Positions 1 through 12,646 of a DNA stretch of 64,000 nt are shown here, in pieces. The stretch is from NCBI RefSeq assembly GCF_003946655.1, contig NZ_RHOV01000010.1:1-64000 (forward strand). The letters run 5' to 3'. The translations under genes were made by a program, and so were the position numbers. The stretch comes from Lapidilactobacillus achengensis (GTDB taxonomy: Bacteria; Bacillota; Bacilli; Lactobacillales; Lactobacillaceae). A model generated the notes under the pieces. It worked only from the letters and a program-made list of their open reading frames with translations, had not been told where the DNA came from and made no database searches. The number at the start of each line of letters is the position of its first letter. Position 1 is the first letter of the stretch.

Positions 1-824
1 ATTAACCTAGCCAGGATTTTGGAGGCTGGGCTTTGCCTCCGGAAGCCTGGCGTAGTTAAGCGCAGAAGTCAGTTGTGTGGAGCACGTTTCAACGCCACGC
101 TCCGCTCCAGCCGCTCAACGTTATAACAGCCGTTTGAGCACTCACGCCATTTGGCAAGCTATCGTCAATTGATGAGGAGCCCCGCACTTGACGACCGTGG
201 TCACAATCCTTGAATTGGTGACACCAGCGCAGTCTATCTGATGAACAGACCTAGTTCTGGATGAATCAACTGAATCGGTCGGTTTCTACCCGTGGATTGT
301 TAAAGAAACAAGTAGAGATGTTCAGCCCACGCAAAATGTCCCGAGCTCCTGATCCGAATCCGTTGGTGTTGCCAGACCACCAAAAAAGTGGGAATTATTT
401 GACCGCTATCTTGCAAAATCACTTTGTCCGATACTCCACTTGATTGCAGATCGGCTCAATTATGCCCAGCAACCGGTTCGAGTCGAAACATGTTATCCGT
501 GAATCAAGCGGCGTAAAAGTACAAATTGACTCGAATCAACTGTTGGCATCGCCGGACCACCCAAAAAGTGCGGTATTTTGCATAACTAGCAAAAGCACTT
601 CGCTAAATAGCTGATCTTGATTGTAGATAAGCTCAATTCTGTTCAGCAACCGGCTGGGACTGCGCGGCTCAGTGGTGAAATTGTCCTTTGCGGCTTTGCC
701 GCTTAGGACAAGGCTCGATTTGAAGACAAGCCGCGCCCTTTGCGGATTGGCTTCAAACGATGCCCACCACGTTCCAGTCCGCAACAGCAGTCCCAGCCGG
801 TTGCGCTCACGCGCAACACCCACT
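1..824 (-). repeat. Mosaic structured repeat, copy L1 (left end cut by window)
   Basis: This is a member of the repeat family best seen at 61085-62336, here in reverse orientation. From the left it holds a C hairpin (about 1-66, continuing outside the window), a B segment (about 67-460), a decayed module whose arms GGTTCGAGTC and GACTCGAATC (about 474-535) still pair although the centre is lost, a second partial B segment (about 540-640), and a full A1 module (646-804). The A1 outer arms are CAACCGGCTGGGACTGC and its exact complement; they enclose two smaller hairpins. Open frames across this block are by-products of the palindromes. Established function: none that I know. Confidence 0.85.
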
Positions 825-885
825 TTCCCCCTGCAACCAGATCCAGCACAATCAACAGAAATCATAGATAAAAACAAAAAGATAA

Positions 886-2994
<2,109 letters not shown>

Positions 2995-3013
2995 AAGGGA
3001 AGTTTGCGAGTAA

Positions 3014-5794
3014 ATGGCAGAATTTGAAGATCATCGCATCGAAACGATCAACCTTTCCAAAACGATGCGGGATTCATTTTTGGATTATGCAATGAGTGTC
3101 ATCGTCGCGCGGGCCCTGCCTGACGTTCGCGATGGCTTGAAGCCGGTGCATCGGCGGATCTTGTATGGCATGAACGAACTGGGTGTGACCCCGGACAAGC
3201 CTTATAAGAAATCGGCCCGGATCGTCGGCGATGTCATGGGTAAGTACCATCCCCACGGTGATTCGGCGATTTACGAGTCAATGGTGCGGATGGCCCAAGA
3301 TTTCAGCTACCGTTACATGCTGGTCGACGGCCACGGGAACTTTGGCTCGGTCGATGGTGATGGCGCGGCGGCGATGCGTTATACCGAAGCGCGGATGAGC
3401 AAAATCGCTCTGGAAATGTTGCGCGACATCAATAAAGATACGATCGATTTTCAGCCCAACTATGATGGCACTGAACGGGAGCCTGTGGTGTTACCAGCCC
3501 GCTTCCCGAACCTGCTAGTCAATGGCGCTACTGGGATCGCGGTGGGGATGACCACCAATATCCCGCCCCATAATTTGGCGGAAGTGATCAGTGCCCTGCA
3601 CCTTTTGATGAAGAACCCGGACGCCAGCACCGCTGAGTTGATGGAAGTTTTACCAGGACCTGATTTCCCTACTGGGGGCTTGGTTCTGGGCAAGTCGGGG
3701 ATCCGGCGGGCCTACGAGACGGGGAAGGGCACGATTATTTTACGGGCCAAGACCGAGATCGAGACCTTGAAAAACGGCCGCGAACGGATCATCGTTCATG
3801 AGATTCCTTATATGGTCAATAAGGCCAAGTTGGTTGAGCGGATCGCGGAATTGGCCCGGGACAAGCGGCTTGATGGCATCATTGATCTAGCCGACGAATC
3901 GGACCGTGAAGGGATGCGGATCTCGATCGACTTGCGCCGGGATGCCAGCGCGTCGGTGGTGTTGAACAACCTGTACAAATTAACGCCGATGCAAACGACT
4001 TTCGGCTTCAACATGGTGGCGATCGTTAATGGCGCCCCGAAACAGTTGAGTCTGAAAGAGATCCTGCAATATTATTTGGCTCATCAAGAAGAAGTTATTC
4101 GGCGGCGGACCGCTTTTGACCTGAAGAAGGCCGAAGCCCGCGCCCATATTCTTGAAGGATTGCGGATCGCGCTGGATCATATTGACGAGATCATCAAGAT
4201 CATCCGTGATTCTGAGACCGGCGAATTGGCCAAAAATACGATGATGGACCGTTACGGTTTAAGCGACAAGCAATCCCAAGCGATCTTGGATATGCGGTTG
4301 GTGCGCTTGACCGGTTTGGAACGGGAAAAGATCGAAGCTGAATACCAAGAATTAATGAAAACCATCGCCGATTTGAAAGATATTTTAGCGCGTTCCGAAC
4401 GAATCGATGAAATCATTTATCAAGAGTTGTTGGAGATCCAACGGCGCTTCGGCGATGATCGGCGGACGGAATTGCTGGTCGGCGAAGAATTAAGTATCGA
4501 AGACGAAGACTTGATCGACGAAGAAGACGTGATGATCGTCTTGAGCCATAACGGCTACGTTAAACGCGTGCCTGCCAATGAGTTCAAGGTCCAAAATCGG
4601 GGCGGCCGCGGGATCCAAGGCATGAACGTTCATGATGACGACTTTATCGAGCAATTGATCTTCACTTCGACCCATGACACCTTGCTCTTCTTTACCGATG
4701 TGGGTAAAGTCTACCGGGCCAAGGGTTACGAGATTCCTGAATATGGTCGGACCGCCAAAGGGTTGCCGATCATCAACTTGTTGGGGATCGAAACTGGTGA
4801 GAAGATCGAGACCGTGGTCAAGGTTCGCGACGCGGATGCCGAGGACTCCCTCTTCTTCATCACCCGGCTGGGCACCGTTAAACGTACCAGCGTGGCGGAA
4901 TTCGCCAATATCCGCAGCAATGGCTTGCGGGCGCTGACCTTGCGTGACGGCGACTCACTGAGTAATGTGCTTTTGACCGACAATCACCAGAACATTTTCA
5001 TTGGGACGCATTTAGGCTACGCGGTCTCCTTCCGGGAAACCGATGTCCGGGCCATGGGACGGACCGCCGCCGGTGTGCGGGGGATCCGCCTGCGCGAAGG
5101 CGATTATGTAGTCGGTTCCGCGATCCTGGCGCCGGACCATGAAGTCCTAGTCATTTCTGAAAACGGCTATGGCAAACGGACCAATGTGGCCGAATATCCG
5201 ATCAAAGGCCGCGGCGGTAAAGGCATCAAGACCGCCAACATCACCGAGAAAAACGGGCCGTTAGTTGGGTTGACCGTCGTTGATGGCAGCGAAGATATCA
5301 TGCTGATCACCGACGAAGGCGTCCTGATTCGTTTTGAAGTCAAGGCAGTTTCCCAAACCGGTCGTGCCACCATGGGTGTTCGCGTGATCAAAGTCGACAA
5401 CGGCGCCAAAGTCGCAGCGTTGGCCAAGGTCGCGCCAGACGATGACGACGATGATCCTACTGATCCAAGCGCAACCAAGCCAACCGATCCGAACGGGTCA
5501 ACAGCTGATGGCGCGACCGCCAGCTCAGCGGTAGCCGCGGCTGGCGGGGAACAAGGCATTGACGCTGGTCAAACCGATTCGACCGATTCGACGACCGATC
5601 AAGCAGACGCGACCAACCTCGCTGACGCCGCCAATAACGCCAACATCGCCACACCAGGACAAGACCTGCCCTCCGATGTCCGACGCCTGCTAGACCGCGC
5701 GGAAGCTGATGATGCCGCGTTGACCGACCCAGACGACGCCGAACGAGATGACGCCAGCGCCGATCCCGATCAAGGTGACGACGATCAGGCTTAG
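3014..5794 (+). CDS. gyrA: DNA gyrase subunit A with acidic C-terminal tail
   Basis: This is the DNA breakage-reunion subunit of gyrase. The catalytic tyrosine is Y123 (AAMRYTEA). The quinolone-determining stretch [10 protein letters not shown] carries S84 and E88, the drug-sensitive residues. A GyrA-box-like QNRGGRG opens the beta-pinwheel C-terminal domain. The family usually ends near 820-830 residues. Here about 120 extra residues (about 807-926) form a disordered tail dominated by Asp, Ala, Thr and Ser, starting with a run of six Asp and ending DDDQA. A strong terminator follows at 5865. The GyrB N-terminus is also extended, so both gyrase subunits carry low-complexity additions. Confidence 0.98.
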   Translation: MAEFEDHRIETINLSKTMRDSFLDYAMSVIVARALPDVRDGLKPVHRRILYGMNELGVTPDKPYKKSARIVGDVMGKYHPHGDSAIYESMVRMAQDFSYRYMLVDGHGNFGSVDGDGAAAMRYTEARMSKIALEMLRDINKDTIDFQPNYDGTEREPVVLPARFPNLLVNGATGIAVGMTTNIPPHNLAEVISALHLLMKNPDASTAELMEVLPGPDFPTGGLVLGKSGIRRAYETGKGTIILRAKTEIETLKNGRERIIVHEIPYMVNKAKLVERIAELARDKRLDGIIDLADESDREGMRISIDLRRDASASVVLNNLYKLTPMQTTFGFNMVAIVNGAPKQLSLKEILQYYLAHQEEVIRRRTAFDLKKAEARAHILEGLRIALDHIDEIIKIIRDSETGELAKNTMMDRYGLSDKQSQAILDMRLVRLTGLEREKIEAEYQELMKTIADLKDILARSERIDEIIYQELLEIQRRFGDDRRTELLVGEELSIEDEDLIDEEDVMIVLSHNGYVKRVPANEFKVQNRGGRGIQGMNVHDDDFIEQLIFTSTHDTLLFFTDVGKVYRAKGYEIPEYGRTAKGLPIINLLGIETGEKIETVVKVRDADAEDSLFFITRLGTVKRTSVAEFANIRSNGLRALTLRDGDSLSNVLLTDNHQNIFIGTHLGYAVSFRETDVRAMGRTAAGVRGIRLREGDYVVGSAILAPDHEVLVISENGYGKRTNVAEYPIKGRGGKGIKTANITEKNGPLVGLTVVDGSEDIMLITDEGVLIRFEVKAVSQTGRATMGVRVIKVDNGAKVAALAKVAPDDDDDDPTDPSATKPTDPNGSTADGATASSAVAAAGGEQGIDAGQTDSTDSTTDQADATNLADAANNANIATPGQDLPSDVRRLLDRAEADDAALTDPDDAERDDASADPDQGDDDQA

Positions 5795-5864
5795 TTTTTC
5801 CTGAATGGCCCAATGGCAGGGCACAGCTTTAAAAGCAATTTTCAAAATCCGAAGTCAGATTACG

Positions 5865-5896
5865 GCAGCGCTCAAATTTTGAGCGCTGCTTTTTTT
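5865..5896 (+). terminator. Intrinsic terminator of gyrBA
   Basis: Arms GCAGCGCTC and GAGCGCTGC (loop AAATTTT) form a perfect stem followed by seven T. It ends the gyrase operon 70 nt after the gyrA stop. Confidence 0.95.
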
Positions 5897-5996
5897 CGAC
5901 AAAAATAAAAAAATTGTTCACTTTCTTGCGTATTTCATGATGTAGCCAGCTCAACGTCCTCATTAGCACTAACAGTTCTGATAAGCGTTCAGTTTT

Positions 5997-6031
5997 ACCA
6001 TTTACCATTTAACACTTACCATTTAACACTT
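5997..6031. repeat. Short tandem repeat in the gyrA-rpsF spacer
   Basis: ACCATTTAACACTT occurs twice head to tail (6004-6017 and 6018-6031), preceded by a half copy ACCATTT (5997-6003). The rest of the 5897-6210 spacer shows no gene or clear signal. Confidence 0.8.
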
Positions 6032-6247
6032 CGTACCAAGTGCCCAGAATTACTTTGCCACCCGCGTCAAGAGTCGAAAGGAGTGAGCAGCCCGTTTAAT
6101 AAGCGTTGTCATATTTCAATAGCCGCATCGCGCAGCGCCAGCCGCGGACATAATACTTTTGTCCGTTCAAGCAACCCCGACCAAAAATCGAATAATTCCC
6201 AGCTGCTCGCTTGTTTCCCCGCCACAAATATGATAAACTGTTAGCTT

Positions 6248-6324
6248 GTGAGTAGTCTTCAGGGCTGCTTACTCCTTGTTCTTAGTAGATAAGAACCAAT
6301 AGTCCATAAGGAGGTGTACAAACC
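6248..6324 (+). promoter_or_regulatory. Structured rpsF leader that can hide the ribosome binding site
   Basis: Two stems are visible: GTGAGTAG with CTGCTTAC (6248-6255 / 6265-6272, two G-U pairs) and GTTCTTA with TAAGAAC (6278-6296). CTCCTT at 6272-6277 is complementary to AAGGAG at 6308-6313, the rpsF Shine-Dalgarno sequence, so a long-range pair could block translation. rpsF leaders in many bacteria are feedback-controlled by the S6:S18 complex; I did not find the CCG-bulge element typical of that motif, so this is a candidate only. A plausible -10 (TAAACT) lies at 6234-6239. Confidence 0.4.
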
Positions 6325-6627
6325 ATGGCACAAACTTTTTACGAAGTTACTTATATCATCAAGCCAGATCTTGAAGAAGAAGCGAAAGCTGCTTTGATCA
6401 AGCGTTATGATGACGTTTTAGGTAGCGAAGGTGCAGAATTGGTTGACTCAAAAGATTGGTCGAAGCGGCGTTTAGCTTACGAGATCAATGATTATCGTGA
6501 AGGAATCTATCACATTGTCAATGTGAAGTCCGACAACGATGCGTCAGTCAACGAATTCGACCGTCTTTCCAAGATCGACGGTAGCGTTTTACGTCATATG
6601 ATCGTTAAACGCGATGATAAGAACTAA
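6325..6627 (+). CDS. rpsF: 30S ribosomal protein S6
   Basis: S6 is a small-subunit protein that binds 16S rRNA together with S18. The 100-residue length and the opening ALQTFYEV-like strand (here [15 protein letters not shown]) are typical. AAGGAGG precedes ATG at 8-nt spacing. It heads the conserved rpsF-ssb-rpsR operon, in which the two S6:S18 partners are co-transcribed with single-strand binding protein; gaps are 43 and 42 nt. Confidence 0.97.
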   Translation: MAQTFYEVTYIIKPDLEEEAKAALIKRYDDVLGSEGAELVDSKDWSKRRLAYEINDYREGIYHIVNVKSDNDASVNEFDRLSKIDGSVLRHMIVKRDDKN

Positions 6628-6670
6628 AACATCATTAATTGCGAAACGAGTTCAGAAAGGGGCTTTTTAA

Positions 6671-7240
6671 ATGATCAATAACGTGGTACTGGTTGGCCGG
6701 CTAACGAAGGACGTTGAGTTGCGCTACACCGGTAACGGGATTGCTGTTGGTACGTTTACGATGGCGATCAATCGCTCTTTTACTAATGCCCAAGGTGAAC
6801 ATGAGGCCGATTTTATTCAATGCGTCATCTGGCGAAAATCTGCTGAAAATTTTGCTAATTTCACCCATAAAGGTTCTTTAGTTGGGATCCAAGGCCGGAT
6901 CCAAACGCGTAATTACGAAAACCAACAAGGTCAACGTGTTTACGTGACTGAGGTCGTGGCGGATAACTTCTCGCTATTGGAGCCTAAAGGGGCCGGTGGT
7001 CACAGTAATAATAGCGGTAGCCAAAGTAATGGCGGCGGCTATAACGGTGGCGCCAGCAATGGTGGTAGCAACTTTAACAACAATTATAACCAGAACAATT
7101 CGAACAATAATAACGCTTTTAACTCAAATCCGGGGAAAGACAATAATGGTGGGCAGAGCGGTAACAGCAATGCCACTGATGATCCATTCGCGAACAGCAG
7201 TGAACCAATGTCAATCACCGATGATGATCTACCGTTCTAA
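6671..7240 (+). CDS. ssb: Single-stranded DNA-binding protein
   Basis: SSB coats single-stranded DNA in replication and repair. The N-terminal OB-fold (about 1-105) begins [21 protein letters not shown] linker of about 70 residues rich in Gly, Asn and Ser follows. The acidic C-terminal tip is DDDLPF, the partner-docking motif. The AGAAAGGGG ribosome binding site is 8 nt upstream. The 189-aa length is at the long end for lactobacilli because of the linker. Confidence 0.97.
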   Translation: MINNVVLVGRLTKDVELRYTGNGIAVGTFTMAINRSFTNAQGEHEADFIQCVIWRKSAENFANFTHKGSLVGIQGRIQTRNYENQQGQRVYVTEVVADNFSLLEPKGAGGHSNNSGSQSNGGGYNGGASNGGSNFNNNYNQNNSNNNNAFNSNPGKDNNGGQSGNSNATDDPFANSSEPMSITDDDLPF

Positions 7241-7282
7241 ATTTGGACCCGTTTTAATTAACGCTTGAGAGGAGGAACTCAC

Positions 7283-7519
7283 ATGGCTCAACAACGTCGT
7301 GGCGGCCGTCGTCGCCGTAAAGTCGATTTTATCGCTGCTAATCACATCGAATATATCGATTACAAAGACACAGAATTGTTGAAACGTTTTATCTCAGAAC
7401 GAGGTAAAATCTTACCACGCCGCGTAACTGGCACTAGCGCAAAGAATCAGCGCAAGTTGACCGTTGCTGTCAAGCGTGCACGGATCATGGGCTTGTTACC
7501 ATTCGTAACAGCTGACTAA
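7283..7519 (+). CDS. rpsR: 30S ribosomal protein S18
   Basis: S18 is the small-subunit partner of S6. The basic N-terminus ([12 protein letters not shown]) and the core [21 protein letters not shown] are typical of the family. I place the start at ATG 7283 because GAGAGGAGG lies just upstream; this gives 78 residues, the usual length. An in-frame ATG at 7265 would add six residues and put the ribosome binding site inside the gene. A terminator follows. Confidence 0.97.
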   Translation: MAQQRRGGRRRRKVDFIAANHIEYIDYKDTELLKRFISERGKILPRRVTGTSAKNQRKLTVAVKRARIMGLLPFVTAD

Positions 7520-7537
7520 TTTTGTGAATTGAATTGG

Positions 7538-7584
7538 ATTAGCCTTCTGAAATCGTCATGATTTCGGAAGGCTAATTTAGTTTT
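7538..7584 (+). terminator. Terminator of rpsF-ssb-rpsR
   Basis: ATTAGCCTTC and GAAGGCTAAT, with the inner pair GAAATC/GATTTC, form a long stem followed by TTTAGTTTT. The spacer up to 7700 shows no other clear signal. Confidence 0.9.
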
Positions 7585-7765
7585 GCCGCCGTTTTCCCGG
7601 CCAAGGGGCTATTCGCGGTCGCTGGTGGTTAACAGGCGGCGCCAGCCCGGGGATTTTTCGCGTTGACCGTGGGCATTTGCGCTGGGGTGGCTTCCGAATC
7701 ACTAAATTTATGTTAAAATGGGAAGAGTAAGTAGCTTTTTGGAGAACGAACGACGAAGGGGTACT

Positions 7766-9784
7766 ATGAAGAAACTGATTAGTTTTTTACGAAAAAAAAT
7801 CGCCATCCCCACTTTTTTCGCGGATGTTCAACTGCGGGTGATTGCCCTAACTGTTTTGGGAATCGCCATCGCGGCCAGTATTGTGGCCATGATTTTGAAC
7901 CCGATTTTCGGGATCGTGTTCTTGGTCGCGATTATTTTGCTAGTGGGGGTCATTTTTTACGGATTTGAAGTTTTATCAAAGAATACCAACCGTTATGTTT
8001 CCGACCTGTCTTATCGAATCAAGCGTGGTGAGCAAGAAGCGTTGATTCAAATGCCGATCGGGATCATGCTGTTTGACAAAAATTACGAGATCCAGTGGGT
8101 CAATCCGACGCTGCAGAAATATTTAGGCGATCGGACCGTCCTCGGCCATAAAATCGCCGAAGTGGACGCCAATTTGGCCAAGTTGATCACCAGCCATCCA
8201 GGCGATGAAGTCAATCGAATCGTGGACTGGGACGATTATAAGTTTGAGATCACCCTGCAAGAGAAGGCGGGCGCGCTGTATTTGCTGGACGTGACGCACT
8301 CGGCCAAGATCGAGCAGCGTTTCTTGGAGCAGCAAGTGGTGATCGGCCAAATTTTCGTTGATAATTACGACGAAATCACCCAAAGCATGGACGATCAAAG
8401 CGTTTCTAATCTAAGTAATTATTTGACCAATCGGTTGAGCAACTGGGCCAACCGTTATGAAATGTTCTTGAAACGGGTCGATGAAGATCATTTCTTTGTT
8501 TTGGCGTACGCGAAAGCGCTGAGCAAGGCGGAGGCCAACAAGTTTCAAATTTTGGACCGGATTCGCGAGGATACGTCCGCCCAGAACTTCCCGATCACGC
8601 TGAGCATTGGGTTCGCCTATGGCAACGATGATTTGGCCGAATTGGCGATCACCTCCCAGAATAATCTGGATCTCGCCTTGGGCCGGGGTGGCGACCAAGT
8701 GGTGGTGCGGGCCAAGGACCAGCAAGCGCGTTTCTATGGCGGCAAGACTAACCCAATGGAGAAGCGGACGCGGGTGCGGGCGCGGATGATCAGTCAGGCG
8801 CTGCAAGGCCTATTTACGCAAGTTGATGACATTTACGTCATGGGTCACAGCCATCCTGATATGGACGCGATCGGCGCCTCCTTGGGTATTCGCCGGATCG
8901 CGCAAATGAACAACGTCAAATGTCACGTGGTTTTGGACCAGTCTTCGATCCATTCTGACGTGCAGCGCCTGGTTAAGGAAATCAGTCGCTATCCTGACTT
9001 GGTCAAGTGCATTGTCACGCCAGAACAAGCCGTCGAGTTGGCCACGCCGAAAAGTATGCTGATCCTGGTTGACCATTCGAAGCCGTCGATCTCGATCAGT
9101 CCGGAGCTGTATCACAAATTGGAGCAGCGCGTGGTCATTATCGATCATCACCGCCGAGGCGAAGAGTTCCCGGAGAATCCAATGTTGACCTACATTGAAC
9201 CTTATGCCAGCTCCACCTGTGAGTTGATCGCCGAGATCTTCGAATACCAGCCAACCGACGCCGAACCGTTGAACAAAATCGAAGCGACCGCCATGCTGGC
9301 CGGTATTTCCGTCGATACCCGCTCCTTTGCCCAACGCACGGGCACGCGGACCTTTGACGCCGCTAGTTACCTGCGTTCCGTCGGCGCCGACAATGGCATG
9401 GTCCAGCGCCTGCTGAAGGAAAGTCCCAACGACTTTATCCAACGGAACCATTTGATCGATTCGATGGAAATGGTCAAACCCAATATTGCCGTGGCGAATG
9501 GTGAAGAAGATCAAACCTATGATCCTGTTTTGGCCGCGCAGGCAGCGGACACCATGCTGAACCTATCCGGCATCGACGCCTCCTTTGTGATCTGCCGCCG
9601 CCTGGATGACATGGTGGGCATCTCCGCCCGCAGTATTGGCGATGTCAATGTCCAAATCATCATGGAGAAAATGGGCGGTGGTGGTCACTTATCCAATGCC
9701 GCCACCCAAATCAAAGGGACCTCAGTCGCCCAAGCGCGCAAGCAACTGCTCGAAATCCTCAACGCCGACGACACAGACGCGTAG
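7766..9784 (+). CDS. gdpP: Cyclic-di-AMP phosphodiesterase (DHH family)
   Basis: GdpP hydrolyses the second messenger c-di-AMP, which controls potassium, osmolyte and cell-wall homeostasis. Two N-terminal membrane helices (about 25-75) are followed by a PAS-like domain, a degenerate GGDEF domain and a DHH/DHHA1 phosphodiesterase domain. Metal-binding motifs are HSHPDMDAIG (residues 361-370) and DHH (460-462), and the C-terminus carries GGGGHLSNAA. I choose ATG 7766, after GAAGGGG, giving 672 aa, a normal length; an earlier ATG at 7718 lacks a ribosome binding site. The position before rplI-dnaB is conserved in Firmicutes. Confidence 0.96.
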   Translation: MKKLISFLRKKIAIPTFFADVQLRVIALTVLGIAIAASIVAMILNPIFGIVFLVAIILLVGVIFYGFEVLSKNTNRYVSDLSYRIKRGEQEALIQMPIGIMLFDKNYEIQWVNPTLQKYLGDRTVLGHKIAEVDANLAKLITSHPGDEVNRIVDWDDYKFEITLQEKAGALYLLDVTHSAKIEQRFLEQQVVIGQIFVDNYDEITQSMDDQSVSNLSNYLTNRLSNWANRYEMFLKRVDEDHFFVLAYAKALSKAEANKFQILDRIREDTSAQNFPITLSIGFAYGNDDLAELAITSQNNLDLALGRGGDQVVVRAKDQQARFYGGKTNPMEKRTRVRARMISQALQGLFTQVDDIYVMGHSHPDMDAIGASLGIRRIAQMNNVKCHVVLDQSSIHSDVQRLVKEISRYPDLVKCIVTPEQAVELATPKSMLILVDHSKPSISISPELYHKLEQRVVIIDHHRRGEEFPENPMLTYIEPYASSTCELIAEIFEYQPTDAEPLNKIEATAMLAGISVDTRSFAQRTGTRTFDAASYLRSVGADNGMVQRLLKESPNDFIQRNHLIDSMEMVKPNIAVANGEEDQTYDPVLAAQAADTMLNLSGIDASFVICRRLDDMVGISARSIGDVNVQIIMEKMGGGGHLSNAATQIKGTSVAQARKQLLEILNADDTDA

Positions 9785-10108
9785 CAGTCATTGGCGCCAC
9801 TGGAGCACTGGACCTGGCGCCATTACTGGAAATGGGTAGAAATTGCAGTAATGGACGCCAATCACAAGAAATTTGCAAGAAATGACTGTGAATCGCTAGA
9901 AATTGCTAGCAATGACTGTAAATCGCCAGCAATGGCCGTGAATTTCTGACAATTTCCAGTGAGTCCCAGTATTTCCGCCAAGTTCCACGCGGTCGGGGCG
10001 AGCTATTTTCGCCAAGCTTGATCGCGATATTTCGACTTTCCGTTAGAAAAGGTCGCATTTTTTGCGCAAATCAGTTAGTATTTTTAGGTAGACAAGGAGG
10101 CTTTTCGC
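9785..10108. other. gdpP-rplI spacer with degenerate tandem repeats
   Basis: No gene is seen. Between about 9865 and 9955 the unit around ATGACTGTGAATCGCTAG recurs three times with changes (AATGACTGTAAATCGCCAG, AATGGCCGTGAATTTC), a decayed repeat of about 27-30 bp. The strong rplI ribosome binding site AAGGAGG is at 10095-10101. Confidence 0.55.
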
Positions 10109-10561
10109 ATGAAAGTTATTTTTCTCAAAGATGTTCGCGGCAAAGGCAAACGTGGGGATATCAAAGAGGTACCCGACGGCTATGCTCGCAACTTCCTCTT
10201 CAAGAACGGGGCCGCGAAAGAAGCGACCAAGAACGCCGTTAGCCAATTAAAAGGCCAACAAAAGGCTGAGGCCAAGCAAATCGCCAATGATAAAGCCGCG
10301 GCCATTGCGGTCAAGGCACGTTTGGAAGCCGATGAAACCGTGGTGGCGATCCATTCTAAGGCGGGCTCTGACAGTCGCTTATTCGGCTCCGTGCCCAGCA
10401 AACAAATTGTTGAGGCGTTGGCCGCTCAGTTTGACATCAAGATTGACAAGCGCCGGCTGCAACTTGCTGAACCGATCAAGAGTTTAGGTTATACCAATGT
10501 GCCGGTTAAATTATTCAACGGTGTCAACGCCAAGATCCGGGTGCACATTACCGCGGAATAA
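10109..10561 (+). CDS. rplI: 50S ribosomal protein L9
   Basis: L9 binds 23S rRNA through its N-terminal domain. The opening [21 protein letters not shown] and the following YARNFLF match the family signature. A lysine- and alanine-rich connecting helix (about 40-75) leads to the C-terminal domain, which ends KIRVHI. At 150 residues it has the standard length. It lies between gdpP and dnaB, as in most lactobacilli. Confidence 0.97.
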   Translation: MKVIFLKDVRGKGKRGDIKEVPDGYARNFLFKNGAAKEATKNAVSQLKGQQKAEAKQIANDKAAAIAVKARLEADETVVAIHSKAGSDSRLFGSVPSKQIVEALAAQFDIKIDKRRLQLAEPIKSLGYTNVPVKLFNGVNAKIRVHITAE

Positions 10562-10737
10562 CAGGTCGCGACATCGCACACGTTATAACACCGACATAAC
10601 GTCGGCAGCGTGTCCGTAGGTCGTGGCAAAATTGCTGATATAACGTTATAACGCTAACTTGAACGTCCAAATCGGCAAGATAACCTACAAGTGAAATGAG
10701 GATCCAGTCTGATCAGACCGGCCTTGTTTGAAAAACT

Positions 10738-10779
10738 GGGACTGGTAACAAAACAACTGTTTTGTCTCAGTCCCTTTTT
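10738..10779 (+). terminator. Terminator between rplI and dnaB
   Basis: GGGACTG pairs with CAGTCCC around an inner ACAAAAC/GTTTTGT stem, followed by TTTTT. The rest of the 10562-10882 spacer holds a nested hairpin (CCGAC/GTCGG inside ACACG/CGTGT, about 10577-10615) and two GTTATAAC palindromes (about 10582 and 10645), but no gene. Confidence 0.85.
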
Positions 10780-10885
10780 ACTAGAATAAATCAGAAATTT
10801 ACTAGAATAATAGCGAGAAACGCCAAGGCGAAGCAACGGTAACAAGCAGCCATGTTGTGCTACCGTGTTGTAGATAGGAGTAATG

Positions 10886-12283
10886 ATGGATAACAATTTA
10901 TTAAGCCAAGTGCCACCAAACAATCCGGAGGCCGAGGCCGCCGTGTTAGGTGCGATTTTCTTGGCGCCGGAAGCAATCATTGATGCAATGGAATATCTCA
11001 CCCCAGAAGACTTCTATCGTCATGCCAATCAGCTGATTTATCAGGCCATGGTGGCGATCAATGATCGCGGTGAACAGATCGATACCGTTACCTTGCGAAA
11101 TGAATTGGAGAGCCATAATCAACTCGATGATATTGGTGGCGCCACCTATTTGGGCGAGTTGGCGGTGGGTACCCCAACACCGCGGAACGTGGTTTATTAT
11201 GCCAAGATCGTTGAAGAGAAATCCCAACTACGTAAACTGATCGGTGCTTCCACGCGGATCATTAGTCAGAGTTTTCAGCAAAAGGACGACGCCGCAACGA
11301 TCCTTGATGATGCCGAGCGGGCGATCTCTGATGTTGGTCAGAACCGCAATCGTAATGGTTTCAAGCAAATCAGTGATATCTTGACCGAATCGCTGACGCA
11401 TATCGATGCCTTGACCAAGAACGATAGCAGTATCACTGGATTGAGTACTGGCTACACTGATCTGGACCGCATTACCGCTGGCCTCCATGAGGATGAGTTG
11501 ATCATTCTGGCCGCCCGTCCCGGCGTTGGTAAAACGGCGTTCGCGTTGAATATCGCCCAGAATATCGGCACTTCCGATGTGGATACGTCGATTGCGATTT
11601 TCAGTTTGGAAATGGGCGCCGAATCTTTGGTCAACCGGATGATCTGCGCGGAAGGTAGCATTGATGCCAATCACCTGCGGACTGGCAATCTGAACGATTC
11701 AGAATGGCAACAATTGGTCGTGGCCATGGGTAGTTTGGCAAAGGCGAAGATTTTCATTGACGACACGCCCGGGGTCAAAATGGCGGAGATCCGCGCGAAA
11801 AGTCGACGGCTGCAACAAGAACAGAAAAATCTAGGCTTGATCGTGATCGATTATCTGCAATTGATCGAAGGTTCTGGTCAAGAGAACCGGCAACAAGAAG
11901 TCTCCGCAATTTCCCGGCAGCTGAAGAAACTGGCCAAGGAATTGCACGTGCCAGTCATTGCCTTGTCGCAGTTATCGCGGGGTGTTGAACAACGCCAAGA
12001 TAAACGACCGGTGCTCTCAGATATTCGAGAATCGGGCTCAATCGAGCAGGATGCCGATATCGTCGCTTTCCTGTATCGGGATGACTATTACCGCGCCGAA
12101 GAAGACGGCAGTGACGGTGGTCCAACAGGTCCAGCCGCACCAGCCAATGATGATGAGCAAAATGTCGGCCCTGTTGAAGTGATCGTCGAGAAGAACCGGG
12201 CCGGCGCTCGAGGAACGGTCAATTTACTATTTATTAAGTCCTACAATAAGTTCTCCTCGATTTCACCCCGGGGTGATAATTAG
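10886..12283 (+). CDS. dnaB: Replicative DNA helicase
   Basis: DnaB is the hexameric 5'-3' helicase of the replication fork. An N-terminal helical domain (PPNNPEAEAAVLGAIF) is followed by a RecA-like motor with Walker A RPGVGKTAF and Walker B LIVIDYLQLI, plus the SQLSRGVEQR and RESGSIEQDAD motifs. Two ATG codons overlap at 10883 and 10886; the second is better spaced (5 nt) from GGAG at 10877-10880. The length of 465 residues is normal and no intein is present. The stop codon abuts a perfect palindrome. Confidence 0.97.
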   Translation: MDNNLLSQVPPNNPEAEAAVLGAIFLAPEAIIDAMEYLTPEDFYRHANQLIYQAMVAINDRGEQIDTVTLRNELESHNQLDDIGGATYLGELAVGTPTPRNVVYYAKIVEEKSQLRKLIGASTRIISQSFQQKDDAATILDDAERAISDVGQNRNRNGFKQISDILTESLTHIDALTKNDSSITGLSTGYTDLDRITAGLHEDELIILAARPGVGKTAFALNIAQNIGTSDVDTSIAIFSLEMGAESLVNRMICAEGSIDANHLRTGNLNDSEWQQLVVAMGSLAKAKIFIDDTPGVKMAEIRAKSRRLQQEQKNLGLIVIDYLQLIEGSGQENRQQEVSAISRQLKKLAKELHVPVIALSQLSRGVEQRQDKRPVLSDIRESGSIEQDADIVAFLYRDDYYRAEEDGSDGGPTGPAAPANDDEQNVGPVEVIVEKNRAGARGTVNLLFIKSYNKFSSISPRGDN

Positions 12284-12304
12284 ATTATTTCCCGGGAAAT
12301 AATC
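12283..12304. repeat. Perfect palindrome, copy 1 (after dnaB)
   Basis: ATTATTTCCCGGGAAATAAT (12284-12303), extended by a G-C pair to 22 bp, begins at the last base of dnaB. The same 20 bp recur at 27792 and 27991. There is no T tract, so a simple terminator is unlikely. The rest of 12305-12640 shows one small hairpin (about 12434-12460) and no gene. Confidence 0.9.
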
Positions 12305-12646
12305 GTGCGTTTTCACCGCCTGGCAATCAGTGATTTTCCACATTTTTCAAGTGAGATTGTGGATTCGAGAGCACAAATCCGCTCGTCCCTAAAATTGAAT
12401 ATTCCGTTGTAAGTGTTGCCTGTGGTCTGTAGGGGAGTTTGCTGGTGTCTGCCAGTAAACTAGCGTGGCCGTGACCAAGCAGCACTTTTTTTGCACCGAT
12501 ATTATCGACATGCGGTTGGCGCGGGCGGTAGCAAGAACGATTCAAGAAATTCGTGAGTTTGTCAATCTATTTGCTTCTAGCCCAATGATTGTTCGCCTAT
12601 AAAACGCTTACTTAGATGATCGTACACGCAACGTTTGATTTCTTCA

